Shown: positions 1-9,900 of the stretch, one piece after another
How positions within the stretch are numbered: position 1 is the first letter of the stretch
How the letters are laid out: every line of letters starts with the position of its first letter
Assembly: GCA_902805975.1 (NCBI GenBank)
Contig: CADCUT010000070.1
Coordinates: forward strand, 1-41,731
Length of the DNA: 41,731 nucleotides
Reading direction: 5' to 3'
Origin: an uncultured Rubrobacteraceae bacterium
Lineage (GTDB): Bacteria > Actinomycetota > Rubrobacteria > Rubrobacterales > Rubrobacteraceae
Notes under the pieces: model-generated
Database searches by the model: none
What the model was told of the DNA's origin: nothing
What the model saw: only the letters and a program-made list of their open reading frames with translations
Position numbers and translations under genes: made by a program

Positions 1-1
1 G

Positions 2-3000
2 GGGAGGGTCTTCGCCGCGGTCAAGACCTCGATGTCCAACACGAACCAGCCGCTGATCTTTTTGTCGGTGCTGGGCGGGGACGGCAACTGGACCAACCAC
101 ATCTTCGGACGGGTGCAGGACGACCACACCCGCCCGATCGTGGCCATAGACGAGGAGAACCGTATCCTCCACATGTTCGCCACCTCGCCCATCTCCCCGG
201 GCGGGACGATCTACCACAAGCAGACCCCCCTGGGCAACATCTCCTTCTCGGAGGGGAGGGGAACTCCCTTCATCAAGAGCTCGACGGACACCACCATAAA
301 CAACGCCACCTCGACCAAGCAGACCGTCAACAGCAGGACCGACCTGCTCGTGCTCGCCGGTGACGACACTACCAACTACTACCTGCACAACACCATCGAC
401 GTGCCCTCGAGCACCCCCCCGCCCGATGCGCCGGAGACCACGGTGGACTCGGGACCTTCGGGCACCGTCAGCAGCTCTTCGGCGAGCTTCGCGTTCTCCT
501 CGACAAAGTCGGGTTCCACGTTCGAGTGCTCCATCGACGGCGGCCCCTACGGGGCGTGCGCCTCGCCCAAGGAGTACACGGGTCTGGCCGAGGGGACGCA
601 CGTCTTCTCCGTGCGGGCGACAGACGCCGCCGGCAACGTCGATCCCACACCCGCCACCCGGAGCTGGACGATCAAGACCACCGGGAGCCTCGTCTTCGAC
701 GCGGAGGCCGACGCCACCGTCCAGGAGAGCTTTCCTGCCACCAACTACGGAACGACGAGCGCCTTGAGCGTCGACGGCTCGCCCGGAGAGCAAGCCTACC
801 TGCGCTTCGCCGCGAGCGGTCTTGCGGGTATCGTCAAGAGCGCCAAACTCAGGGTGTACGCTTCTAGCAGCACCGCCGACGGCCCGGCCGTGTACGGCAG
901 CGGCAGCTCCTGGTCCGAGTCCGCCATCACGTGGAACAACCGTCCGGCCACTGCCGGCACCGCAGTCGACGATAAGGGGAGCATCGGCGCGGGCTCTTGG
1001 GTCGAGTATGACGTCACACGGCTCGTAACGGGCGACGGCACGTACAGCTTCAACCTCGCCAACGTCTCCGGCGACGGCGTCGATTTCAATTCGCGCGAGG
1101 CTACCGGCAACCGGCCCCAACTTGTGGTGACGTTCTCGAACGCCACGGCACCTGAGACCACCATCGACTCGGGACCATCCGGCACGGTCGCCAGCGCCTC
1201 GGCGAGCTTCTCCTTCTCCTCTAACATGGCGGGTTCGACCTTCGAATGCAAACTCGACGCGGCTGCCTTCACGGGTTGCTCCTCACCGCAGCAGTACGCC
1301 GGTTTGGCCGAGGGCCCCCACACCTTCTCCGTGCGGGCGACAGACGCCGGTGGCAACGCCGACCCCACGCCCGCGAGCCGCACCTGGACGGTGGATACGA
1401 CCGCGCCCCAGGTGAGCGGTGTGGCGCCGCCGGACGGGGCGACGAACGTGACGGTTACGGACGGCGTCGAGGCTACGTTCTCCGAGGCAATGGACGCCTC
1501 CACGCTGGGCGCGAGCACCTTCACGCTGGTCGAGAGGGGCGGCACCACCCCCTTGAACGCCGCGGTGAGCTACGATCCTGCGAACAAGAAGGCCACCCTG
1601 GACCCGAACGCAGACTTGTCGGCGGGCGTCACCTACACCGCCAGGGTCTCGACCGGCGCCAAGGACGTCGCCGGCAACCCGCTCGCCACGGAGAAAGCCT
1701 GGTCGTTCACGACGGCCGCACCCGCGGAGACCACGCCGCCGAGCGTGACGGTCACGGCGCCCGCGGATGGGGCGAAGGTCTCGGGAGCCGACGTGGCGCT
1801 CTCCGCCGACGCCACCGACAACGTTGGGGTGGATCGCGTCGAGTTCCTGGCTAACGGTAGTACGGTCGGTTCGGACGCAACGACACCCTACGGCGTGGGC
1901 TGGAATTCCACGGGCTTCCCGGGCGGAGACGGCCGAGTCACCATAACCGCCCGAGCTTACGATGCCGCCGCCAACTCGGCGACGTCGGCAGGCCGGCAAG
2001 TTGTGGTGAACAACACCCTACCTGAGACGACCATAACCGCCGGTCCCCCGGCTGTCGGCAAGGAGACGACGGCCACCTTCGAGTTCGCCTCGAGCGAGCG
2101 CGACAGCACGTTCCGTTGCAGGCTCGACGACGAGCCAACCTTCGGCGAGTGCGCTTCGCTGAAGACCTACGCCGGCCTGGCCGATGGGAGGCACACCCTG
2201 CAGGTCAGAGCGGTCGGCGCCGCAGGAGTGGCCGACGACTCGGACGGCACGCCCGCGGGCCAAACCTGGACGGTAGACACGACCGCGCCCGTCCCGCCGG
2301 ACATAACCAACCCGGTGAACGGCAGCCTCAACAACACCGGCAACGTCGCCGTCTCGGGGACCGCGGAGGCGGGGAGCACCGTCGAGATCTTCGACGGCAC
2401 AACCTCGAAAGGCACCGTCCCGGCCGGCGAAGCGGGCGGCTGGAGCAAGATCCTCACGGGCGTCTCCGAGGGCTCCCACACCTACACGGCGAGGGCCACC
2501 GACGCCGCCGGCAATACCTCGGCCGGGTCGAACGCCCGTACGCTGACCGTGGATACAACGCCGCCTCGGACGACGATCGACTCGGGGCCATCGGGCACCG
2601 TAAACAGCGGTTCGGCGAACTTCGCTTTCTCCTCGACCGAGGCTAATTCCACCTTCGAGTGCAAACTCGACGGCGGCACCTTCGCCTCCTGCAACTCGCC
2701 CAAGAGCTACGCCGAACTCGCCGATGGGCCGCACGCTTTCGAAGTTCGGGCAACCGACGCCGCCGGCAACACCGACCCCACCCCCCCCGGTCACACCTGG
2801 ACGGTGGATACGACCGCGCCGACGGTGGGGGGGGTCTCCCCGTCCGACGGGGCGACGGGCGTCGCCCCCACCGGCAGCGTCGAGGCTACGTTCTCCGAGG
2901 CGATGGACGCCTCCACGCTGGGCGCGAGCACCTTCACGCTGACCAGGGAGGGCTCTGCCACGCCGGTGGCGGCGACGGTGGGCTACGACCCCGCGAGTCG

Positions 3001-3820
3001 CAAGGCGACGCTGGACCCGGGGGCGAGCCTGGAGGCGGGCGCCGCCTACGCGGCGAGCGTGAGGGGGGGGAGCGGTGGGGTAAAGGATGCGGCCGGCAAC
3101 CCGCTCGCCGCCGACAGGAACTGGTCCTTCACGGTCACTGCCGCCGACCTCACCCCACCGACGGTGCAGCCGCCGGCGGAACGCTTCCCCGTCAACACGT
3201 CTACCGGTGGAACCAGTGTTCCCGTGCAGCTCGGCTGGTCGGCGGAGGATAGCGGGGGCGCCGTGGCGGAGTACGAGTTGCAGCAGAGCTCCAACGGTGG
3301 CACGACCTTCTCCGCCGTCACGCTGCCTTCGGCCACCTCGACCAGTATGATCATCCACCTGACTCCCGGCAAGACATACCAGTACAGGGTGCGGGCCAAA
3401 GACGCCTCCGGCAACGTGAGCGAGTGGGCCTACGGGCGCAAGTTCGTCGCCACCGCCTTCCAGGAGACCGACAGCACCATCGCCTACGCCGGTACTTGGA
3501 CGCAGCAGAGCGTGACTTCAGCCTACGGCGGGGCCTTGAGGTACGCGGTAGACGCCGGGGCGACGGCCTCGTTCACCTTCACCGGCCGAGAGGTCGCCTG
3601 GCTGGCGGCCAAAGCCCCCGATCGCGGCCGGGCCGAGGTGTGGCTAGACGGGGCCAAGGTCGCGGACGTCGACCTGTACAACAAGAACTCGCAGTCCCGC
3701 AGGGTAGTCTTCGCCGCGGGGGCGTTGGATCCTTCCACCACGCACACGCTGACGGTGAAAGTAGTGGGTACCGCAGGACGCCCGCGCGTAGACGCCGACG
3801 CCTTCTTCACCATCCGGTAG
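2..3820 (+). CDS. Secreted multi-domain repeat protein with DNRLRE module (5' partial)
   Basis: The reading frame is open to the left edge, so the N-terminus and any signal peptide lie outside the window; an ATG at 32 is only internal. The first 400 bases encode the tail of the same beta-propeller-like domain found in the next gene. Then follow four Cys-pair repeats (around 430-680, 1150-1400, 2030-2290, 2570-2815; each with FECS/FECK or similar, a second Cys, and VRATDAAGN). A DNRLRE-type carbohydrate-binding-like module lies at about 680-1140. Big_5 Ig-like domains lie at 1400-1725 and 2815-3145, other Ig-like domains at 1730-2010 and 2285-2570, an FN3 domain at 3150-3460, and a C-terminal beta-sandwich module (FTGREVAW, WLDG) at 3460-3817. 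There is no sortase motif or membrane anchor at the C-terminus. The role is probably extracellular adhesion or polysaccharide binding; that is inference from the modules. Confidence 0.85.
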   Translation, partial: GRVFAAVKTSMSNTNQPLIFLSVLGGDGNWTNHIFGRVQDDHTRPIVAIDEENRILHMFATSPISPGGTIYHKQTPLGNISFSEGRGTPFIKSSTDTTINNATSTKQTVNSRTDLLVLAGDDTTNYYLHNTIDVPSSTPPPDAPETTVDSGPSGTVSSSSASFAFSSTKSGSTFECSIDGGPYGACASPKEYTGLAEGTHVFSVRATDAAGNVDPTPATRSWTIKTTGSLVFDAEADATVQESFPATNYGTTSALSVDGSPGEQAYLRFAASGLAGIVKSAKLRVYASSSTADGPAVYGSGSSWSESAITWNNRPATAGTAVDDKGSIGAGSWVEYDVTRLVTGDGTYSFNLANVSGDGVDFNSREATGNRPQLVVTFSNATAPETTIDSGPSGTVASASASFSFSSNMAGSTFECKLDAAAFTGCSSPQQYAGLAEGPHTFSVRATDAGGNADPTPASRTWTVDTTAPQVSGVAPPDGATNVTVTDGVEATFSEAMDASTLGASTFTLVERGGTTPLNAAVSYDPANKKATLDPNADLSAGVTYTARVSTGAKDVAGNPLATEKAWSFTTAAPAETTPPSVTVTAPADGAKVSGADVALSADATDNVGVDRVEFLANGSTVGSDATTPYGVGWNSTGFPGGDGRVTITARAYDAAANSATSAGRQVVVNNTLPETTITAGPPAVGKETTATFEFASSERDSTFRCRLDDEPTFGECASLKTYAGLADGRHTLQVRAVGAAGVADDSDGTPAGQTWTVDTTAPVPPDITNPVNGSLNNTGNVAVSGTAEAGSTVEIFDGTTSKGTVPAGEAGGWSKILTGVSEGSHTYTARATDAAGNTSAGSNARTLTVDTTPPRTTIDSGPSGTVNSGSANFAFSSTEANSTFECKLDGGTFASCNSPKSYAELADGPHAFEVRATDAAGNTDPTPPGHTWTVDTTAPTVGGVSPSDGATGVAPTGSVEATFSEAMDASTLGASTFTLTREGSATPVAATVGYDPASRKATLDPGASLEAGAAYAASVRGGSGGVKDAAGNPLAADRNWSFTVTAADLTPPTVQPPAERFPVNTSTGGTSVPVQLGWSAEDSGGAVAEYELQQSSNGGTTFSAVTLPSATSTSMIIHLTPGKTYQYRVRAKDASGNVSEWAYGRKFVATAFQETDSTIAYAGTWTQQSVTSAYGGALRYAVDAGATASFTFTGREVAWLAAKAPDRGRAEVWLDGAKVADVDLYNKNSQSRRVVFAAGALDPSTTHTLTVKVVGTAGRPRVDADAFFTIR

Positions 3821-3826
3821 AGGATA

Positions 3827-3869
3827 AGGAGGGGTTGATGCCTGGTAGAGCAGCGCACCAACCCCTCCT
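3827..3869 (+). terminator. Hairpin after the first repeat protein
   Basis: Seven bases after the stop codon two perfectly complementary 11-bp arms (AGGAGGGGTTG and CAACCCCTCCT) enclose a 21-nt loop. No T-run follows, so termination is inferred from position and stability only. The left arm also contains an AGGAGG sequence. Confidence 0.5.
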
Positions 3870-4198
3870 CCCGGGGACGGGGCTCGGAGGATTTGGCGGA
3901 GGTCCTTTGCGGCACGTCAATCTCCCGCTGCTGGCGGCCACGGGCACCAGGGGGCGCGACGGAGATCCTCTGGCGCGGGCAGGGGGCGCGCGGTGGTCCT
4001 TCGTCGAGCAAGGCCGCACACAAGATATGCCACGTGGCCGATGCGCCCCACTTCGGCGCCTTCTACCCTCCTAGGGATGATGGGTCTTGAAGGTAAGAGA
4101 TTGGGTGATCGGATGTTAAGAGTACCGTCGATGCTGGCACCACGTGTTTTTCGGACACCTGCGTCCTTTCTTATTGGCTACGGAGCGAGGAAGCCCAG
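3870..4198. other. Intergenic region between paralogous repeat proteins
   Basis: No convincing gene is seen. It contains one copy of an AT-rich motif shared with two other intergenic regions (4021-4045). A good ribosome binding site (GAGGAAG) lies just before the next gene. Confidence 0.5.
4021..4045 (+). repeat. Shared intergenic motif, copy A
   Basis: About 24 bases resemble 11944-11967 and 21073-21096. The common core is ATRTGCCA, three variable bases, then GGCCGA, with a poly-A-rich left side and a small GCC/GGC inverted repeat in the middle. All three copies are outside recognised genes. Function unknown; a protein-binding site or small RNA element is possible. Confidence 0.4.
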
Positions 4199-6748
4199 AT
4201 GAACCAGGTCGTGAAGATGTCGAAGCAGCGCGTTCACCGGGCCATGGTCGTCCTTGCCTTGACGGTCGCCGCGAGCGGCCTGGCCCTCTTGACAGGAGGC
4301 ACCCTCGCCTCGGCGCAGACCGCCGTGGACGCAGGGTACAGGGGCCACTCCTACGCGGGCACAAGCTCCCCGACGGCCGATAAACCGCAGAGCAAGCTCT
4401 GGTTCAACGACGGCATATGGTGGGGGAGCCTCTTTGACGCGTCCGAAGGGGACTTTTTCATCCACCGTTTCGACGCGGCCAACCAGACCTGGATCAACAC
4501 CGGCCCGGAGATCGACGGGCGCAACGCCTCGAAGGCCGATGCCCTCTGGGATGGCAACAAGCTCTACGTGGTTAGCGCGCACCAGAGCACGTCGTACTCG
4601 GACAGAAACGCCTACCTGTATCGCTACAGCTACGACCCGGCGACCAAGACGTACTCGCTCGACGCGAACTTCCCGGTGCCTGTCGGAAGCGGCCTCTTGG
4701 AAGCGGTAGTCATCGACAAGGACAGCACGGGTAAGCTCTGGGTAACCTACGCCCAGGGCGGCAACGTCTACGTGAACTCCTCGCAGGGGAGCGACTCGAG
4801 CTGGGGCACCCCGTTCGTCCCGCGCGTCAAGGGCGCCACCAACCTCACCGCCGACGACATCTCCTCGGTGGTCGCCTTCGACGGTCAGATCGGGCTGATG
4901 TGGAGCCACCAGACGGACGACGCCATCTACTTCGCCACGCACGTAGACGGCGACCCCGCCGGCCGGTGGCAGCAGAGCCGCACGGCGATCATGGGGCCGA
5001 CCAGCGCCGACGATCACATCAACCTCAAGTCGGTGCAGGCCGACTCCAGGGGCAGGATCTTCGCCGCCGTCAAGACGAGGGCGAACGATGGAACGAACCC
5101 GAACCCGAACGCGCCCCTGGTCTACCTGCTCGAGCGCGACACGCTGGGGAACTGGAACAGCTACGCCTTCGGGCGGGTGCAGGACGACCACACCCGACCC
5201 ATAGTCGCCATAGACGAGGAGAACCGTATCCTCCACATGTTCGCCACGGCCCCCGTCTCCCCGGGCGGGACGATCTACCACAAGCAGACGCCCCTCGACA
5301 ACATCTCCTTCGAGAATCAACAGGGACTGGGGACACCGTTCATAAAGAGCTCGACGGACACCACCATAAACAACGCCACCTCGACCAAGCAGACCGTCAA
5401 CAGCAGGACCGACCTGCTCGTGCTGGCCTCGGATGATGGCACCAGCCGCTACCTGCACAACGCCATCGACATCCCGGCCGGTGTCAGCTCGACCGAGGCG
5501 CCGGACACGGCCATAGACTCCGGACCTTCGGGGACGATCACGAGCGCGGCCGCAAGCTTCGCGTTCTCCTCGACCGAGGCCGATTCCACGTTCGAGTGCT
5601 CCATCGACGGCGGCCCCTACGGCGCCTGCGCTTCGCCCAAGGAGTACGCGGGCCTCTCGGACGGGACGCACACCTTCTTCGTGCGGGCCACGGACCTCGA
5701 CGGCAACGTCGATGCCACCCCCGCCAAGCGCTCCTGGGCGGTCGACACCACGGCGCCCACGGTCGGCGGCGTCTCCCCGGCCGACGGGGCGACGAACCTC
5801 GCCCCCACGGGCGTCGTCGAGGCGACGTTCTCGGAGGGTATGGACGCGGCCACGGTTAACGCCGATTCGTTCACGCTAACAAAGCAGGGCTCCAGCGTGC
5901 CGGTGACGGCCACGGTCAACTACGACCCCACGGCCCAGAAGGCCACCCTGGACCCGGACGACAGCCTCTTGGAGGCGGGCGCCGCCTACACGGCGAGCGT
6001 CAAGGGCGGGAGCGGTGGGGTAAAGGACGCGGCCGGAAACCCGCTCGCCGCCGACAGGACCTGGTCCTTCACGATGAGCTCGGACTTCACCGCCCCCAAG
6101 GCACAGGCGCCCGAGGAGCACCTGACCACCAAGGCGCTCGGCGCGAGCAACGTCCCCGTCCAGATCAACTGGTCTGCCACAGACGCCGAGGGCCCCATAG
6201 CGGAGTACCAGGTGCAGCAGAGCACGCTCAGCGGCGGTTTCGCCAACGTCTCGCTCTCTTCGGCAACCTCGACCACCGAGACCCTCCACCTGGTGCCCGG
6301 CAGGAACTACCAGTACCGGGTGAGGGCCAAGGATGCGGTCGGCAACTGGAGCGAGTGGGCTTACGGGCAGGCCTTCGTCGTGGACGCCCAGCAAGAGGAC
6401 AGCGGCGCCATCTCCTACGGTGGTAGCTGGGCGCGAGAGTCCCTGGTCGATGCCTACGGCGGGGCCGTAAACCACTCCAGGGTCGCGGGTGACACAGCTA
6501 CGTTCACCTTCACCGGTCGCGAGGTCGCCTGGGTCTCTTCGAGGCTCCCGGACCGCGGTCAGGCGCAGGTGTGGATCGACGGCCAGAAGGTCGCGGACGT
6601 GAACCTGTACTCCAAGACGACGCAGTGGCGCAGGACGGTCTTCAACACCAGCTGGGCCACCTCCGGGACCCACACGCTCGAGGTCAGGGTGTCGGGTACC
6701 GCAGGACGCCCGCGGGTAGACGTGGATGCGTTCATCGTCATACGCTGA
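4199..6748 (+). CDS. Secreted beta-propeller-like protein with Ig-like, FN3 and C-terminal modules
   Basis: 849 residues, starting at ATG after a GAGGAAG ribosome binding site; a second ATG six codons on is also possible. Residues 1-40 form a signal peptide ending in ASA before Q. Residues 45-420 carry repeated strands (LYRYSYDPATKTYSLD, TRPIVAIDEENRILHMFA) consistent with a beta-propeller of unknown function. Then come one Cys-pair repeat (FECSIDGGPYGACASP), one Big_5 Ig-like domain, one FN3 domain and the C-terminal beta-sandwich module. It is a shorter paralogue of the upstream gene: the propeller tail and C-terminal module are strongly similar, but the middle lacks the DNRLRE and extra Ig domains. 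No anchor is seen at the C-terminus, so it is probably released or held by polysaccharide. The enzymatic role, if any, is unknown. Confidence 0.88.
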   Translation: MNQVVKMSKQRVHRAMVVLALTVAASGLALLTGGTLASAQTAVDAGYRGHSYAGTSSPTADKPQSKLWFNDGIWWGSLFDASEGDFFIHRFDAANQTWINTGPEIDGRNASKADALWDGNKLYVVSAHQSTSYSDRNAYLYRYSYDPATKTYSLDANFPVPVGSGLLEAVVIDKDSTGKLWVTYAQGGNVYVNSSQGSDSSWGTPFVPRVKGATNLTADDISSVVAFDGQIGLMWSHQTDDAIYFATHVDGDPAGRWQQSRTAIMGPTSADDHINLKSVQADSRGRIFAAVKTRANDGTNPNPNAPLVYLLERDTLGNWNSYAFGRVQDDHTRPIVAIDEENRILHMFATAPVSPGGTIYHKQTPLDNISFENQQGLGTPFIKSSTDTTINNATSTKQTVNSRTDLLVLASDDGTSRYLHNAIDIPAGVSSTEAPDTAIDSGPSGTITSAAASFAFSSTEADSTFECSIDGGPYGACASPKEYAGLSDGTHTFFVRATDLDGNVDATPAKRSWAVDTTAPTVGGVSPADGATNLAPTGVVEATFSEGMDAATVNADSFTLTKQGSSVPVTATVNYDPTAQKATLDPDDSLLEAGAAYTASVKGGSGGVKDAAGNPLAADRTWSFTMSSDFTAPKAQAPEEHLTTKALGASNVPVQINWSATDAEGPIAEYQVQQSTLSGGFANVSLSSATSTTETLHLVPGRNYQYRVRAKDAVGNWSEWAYGQAFVVDAQQEDSGAISYGGSWARESLVDAYGGAVNHSRVAGDTATFTFTGREVAWVSSRLPDRGQAQVWIDGQKVADVNLYSKTTQWRRTVFNTSWATSGTHTLEVRVSGTAGRPRVDVDAFIVIR

Positions 6749-6854
6749 GCACCGAAAGCTGAGGGAGAGGTGGTGCGTCGCCCCGGCGGCCCACCGCCCT
6801 CCACGTCCGGCGCCAGTGAAGAGACACTTCGGGATACTCTCGGACAGAAGGCGA

Positions 6855-6951
6855 TGATCAGACACGAAAAGGCAAACCCGTCGCGAGGCGGGGGCGCAAA
6901 GCCACGGGCCTCGCTGACAAGCGGAGGCGGCCGGGCCGCCGAAGGGGATCA
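6855..6951 (+). promoter_or_regulatory. Class I cyclic-di-GMP riboswitch (GEMM-I)
   Basis: The plus strand shows the GEMM-I core in order: AGGCAAACC, a stem closed by a GCGA (GNRA) tetraloop, GGGGCGCAAAGCC, ACGGGCCT, a stem capped by GACA, then AGGCGGCCGGGCCGCCG. In the last element the usual GGTAGC/GTTACC pairing is replaced by GGCGGC/GCCGCC, a compensatory change that keeps the helix. TGATC (6855-6859) and GATCA (6947-6951) can close the outer stem. The outer stem and an AAGGGG ribosome binding site (6942-6947) overlap, so ligand binding could control access to the ribosome. The element directly precedes the subtilase signal peptide. Confidence 0.88.
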
Positions 6952-6955
6952 AGCT

Positions 6956-9900
6956 CTGGCTTACCCGGCGCGGTGGACAGGCTCGCTGGTTCGTTACCTG
7001 ATATCGTCCCTGGTCGTCGCCGCGATCCTCCTCGCAACGCTCCTCACCGGCACCACAGCGGCGGCGCAGCCCGCCCCAGGCTCCGTTGACCGCCCCGAAG
7101 GCGACTTGGTGGGCGGACGCCCGGCCGGGAGCCAGACGGCCGGCGAAGCGCCATCGGACCAGATCATCGTCAAGTTCGCCCCGTCGGTCGGCAGGGAGGT
7201 CCGCGACGACATCCGGCGGGCGGAGAAGCTGGAGAAGGTGCACGACCTCGATTTGATCCGGGCGGAGGCGGCCACGGTGAACGGGCGTTCGGTCGAAGAG
7301 GCGGTGCGCTCATTGGAGCGCCGTCCCGGTGTCGAGTACGCGGAGCCCGATCACGTGCTCTATCCGGCGGGCTACTCGAAAGAGCCGCGTTTCCCGGAGC
7401 AATGGGGCCTGGACAACACGGGCCAGACGATCAGGGGCTCCGCGGGCACCCCTGACGTGGACATCAACGCCAAGGAAGCCTCCGCCGTAACGGCGGGCGA
7501 CCCCGGCATCGTGGTCGCCATCATAGACACCGGGATCAACCCCTCCCACCCGGACCTCAAGGATAGGGTGTGGAAGAACCCTGGGGAGGCCGGTGAGGGC
7601 AAGGAGAACAACGGCGTGGACGACGACGGCAACGGTTACGTCGACGACGTCAACGGCTGGGACTTCTACAACGGCGACGGCACCCTCCACGACTCGAGCT
7701 ACGACCGCCACGGCACCCACGTCGCGGGGATCATCGCCGCCTCGACGAACGGCGAGGGGGTGGCCGGCGTCGCCCCCAACATCAAGATCATGCCGCTCAA
7801 GATCATGGAGGGCACCACCACGGTCTCCAAGGCCATCCTGGCCATAGAGTACGCCAAGGCGAAGGGCGCCAGGATCTCCAACAACTCCTGGGGCGGGTTA
7901 TCCTACTCGCAGGCCTTGAAGGACGCGATAGAGACCTCGGGCCAACTCTATATCGCCGGGGCGGGGAACGCCGGCTACAACACGGACAGCACTCCTTACT
8001 ACCCGGCCTCGTACGATAGCCCCAACATCCTCTCGGTCGCGGCCGTCGACAAGAAGGGTAGCCTGGCATCCTTCAGCAACTATGGGGCAACCTCGGTCGA
8101 CCTCTCCGCGCCCGGCGTCGACATCTTGAGCACCATGCCTGGCTACCCGGAGAAGCCGGCGGTCACCCTCTCGTCGGTTGGATCTGCGGGCGGCAAGGCG
8201 CTCGCCGTCGGCTTCGGTGCGGAGGGTATAGAGGGCGCCCCCGGCCAGGCATCGTTTATGGCCGGAGCCTTCGAAACCATCGCGAGGGGGAGCCAGCCGG
8301 TGGTGCTCGTCGACGACGACCGGAGTCACGTGGGGTACCAAGACGTAAGCCCCACCCTCTCCGCGGCGATAGGCTCCGCGACGGGCAGCGTACCGGAGGT
8401 GATCGCGGTCTCCGACGGCGATGGGCCTTCGCTGTCGCGGCTCAAGGACAAGACCGTCGTCTGGGCGACCGGCCAGGCCAACAGCTCGGGTTCGAACGCG
8501 TCCGGAAGCATGGCGGCGTTGACGAGCACCGATCAGCAGACCCTTGCGGACTTTCTGAACGGCGGGGGCAGGCTGATCGTGACAGGGATGGACGCTCTGC
8601 ACCGCATCGAGAACTCTGCCTTCGTCAAGGACACTCTTGGGCTGAAGGTGGTTAGCGACGTGGGCCGTCTCTCGGGCCTGAGCGACTATGCCAGGTCCTT
8701 CGAGGGGTCCGCGAACACCGTCTTCGCCGGGCGATCGTACGCCCTGAGCAGTCCCCTCGCCAACCCCACCTACCACGATTCTCTGGCTCCGGCCGGCGCC
8801 GCCGTTGCCACGGTCCAGGGTCTCTACCCCGGCATCGCCCCCACGTGGGGGTACATGAACGGCACGTCGATGGCGGCGCCGCACGCGACGGGAGCGGCGG
8901 CCCTGTCGGCGTCCGGCGACCCGGGACTTCTCGCAGACCCCGTGGCCCTCAGGAAACATCTCATGGCTCGGGGCAAACGGGCGCCAGCCACGGAGGGGAA
9001 GACCTTGACCGGTAAGATGGTGGACGCCTGGGCCGCTTCGGACACAGTGGCGCCCACCGTCGACACCGTGACCCCGGGGGACCTCTCGCGTGACGTGGCG
9101 CCCGATGCGAACGTCGAGGCGACGTTCTCCGAGGCAATCGACCCATCCACCCTGGGCGCCAGCACCTTCGCGTTGGTCAGAGAGGGCCTCGACGGCTCCA
9201 CCACCCCCGTAGCGGCAACCACTAGTTACGATCCCGCAACCAGGAAGGCTACGCTGAACCCCAACGAAAGCTTGCAGATGGGTGCCACCTACACGGCCAC
9301 CGTCGGGGCCGGCAGCGGTGGCGTCCGTGACGCCGTCGGCAATCCGCTCGCCGCCGGCAGGACCTGGTCCTTCACGACCCTGCCCGACACCGCGCCACCG
9401 ACCCTCCAATCGCCGAAAGAGCACTTGCTTGCCAACTCGTCGCTCGGTGCGACCAACGTGCCCGTCGAGCTCGGCTGGTCGGCGGAGGACAACGGGGGGG
9501 CCGTGGCGGAGTACGAGCTGCAGCAGAGCTCCAACGGTGGCACGACCTTCTCCGCCGCGGCGCTGCCTTCGGCCACCTTGACGCGAGTAACCCACTACCT
9601 TGTTCCCGGCAAGACATACCAGTACAGGGCGCGGGCCAGGGACGGGGCCGGCAACTGGAGCGAATGGGCAGCAGGGCCGACGTTTACCGTCAACGCCTTC
9701 CAGGAGACGAGCGAGGAAATCTCCTACAACGGCGCATGGGCGCGAGAAGAATCCAGCGGCGCATACGGTGGCTACCTCAAGCACGCGACAAGCGGGGGAG
9801 ATGCGGCGAGGATCACCTTCAAAGGGCGTAGGGTCGCCTGGGTTGCGGCCAAGGGCCCGGACCGCGGTCAGGCGGAGGTGTGGTTAGACGGCCAGAAGGC

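Noticed and set aside
4178..5671. Long minus-strand open frame of about 497 codons opposite the propeller protein
   Set aside because: It is Arg/Gly/Val-rich with no domain and lies fully antisense to a well-supported gene; such frames are usual in high-G+C DNA. The same holds for 2018-3358 and 7898-9784.
6770..6955. N-terminal extension of the subtilase from GTG 6770 or ATG 6854
   Set aside because: It would translate a complete c-di-GMP aptamer into low-complexity sequence before the signal peptide.
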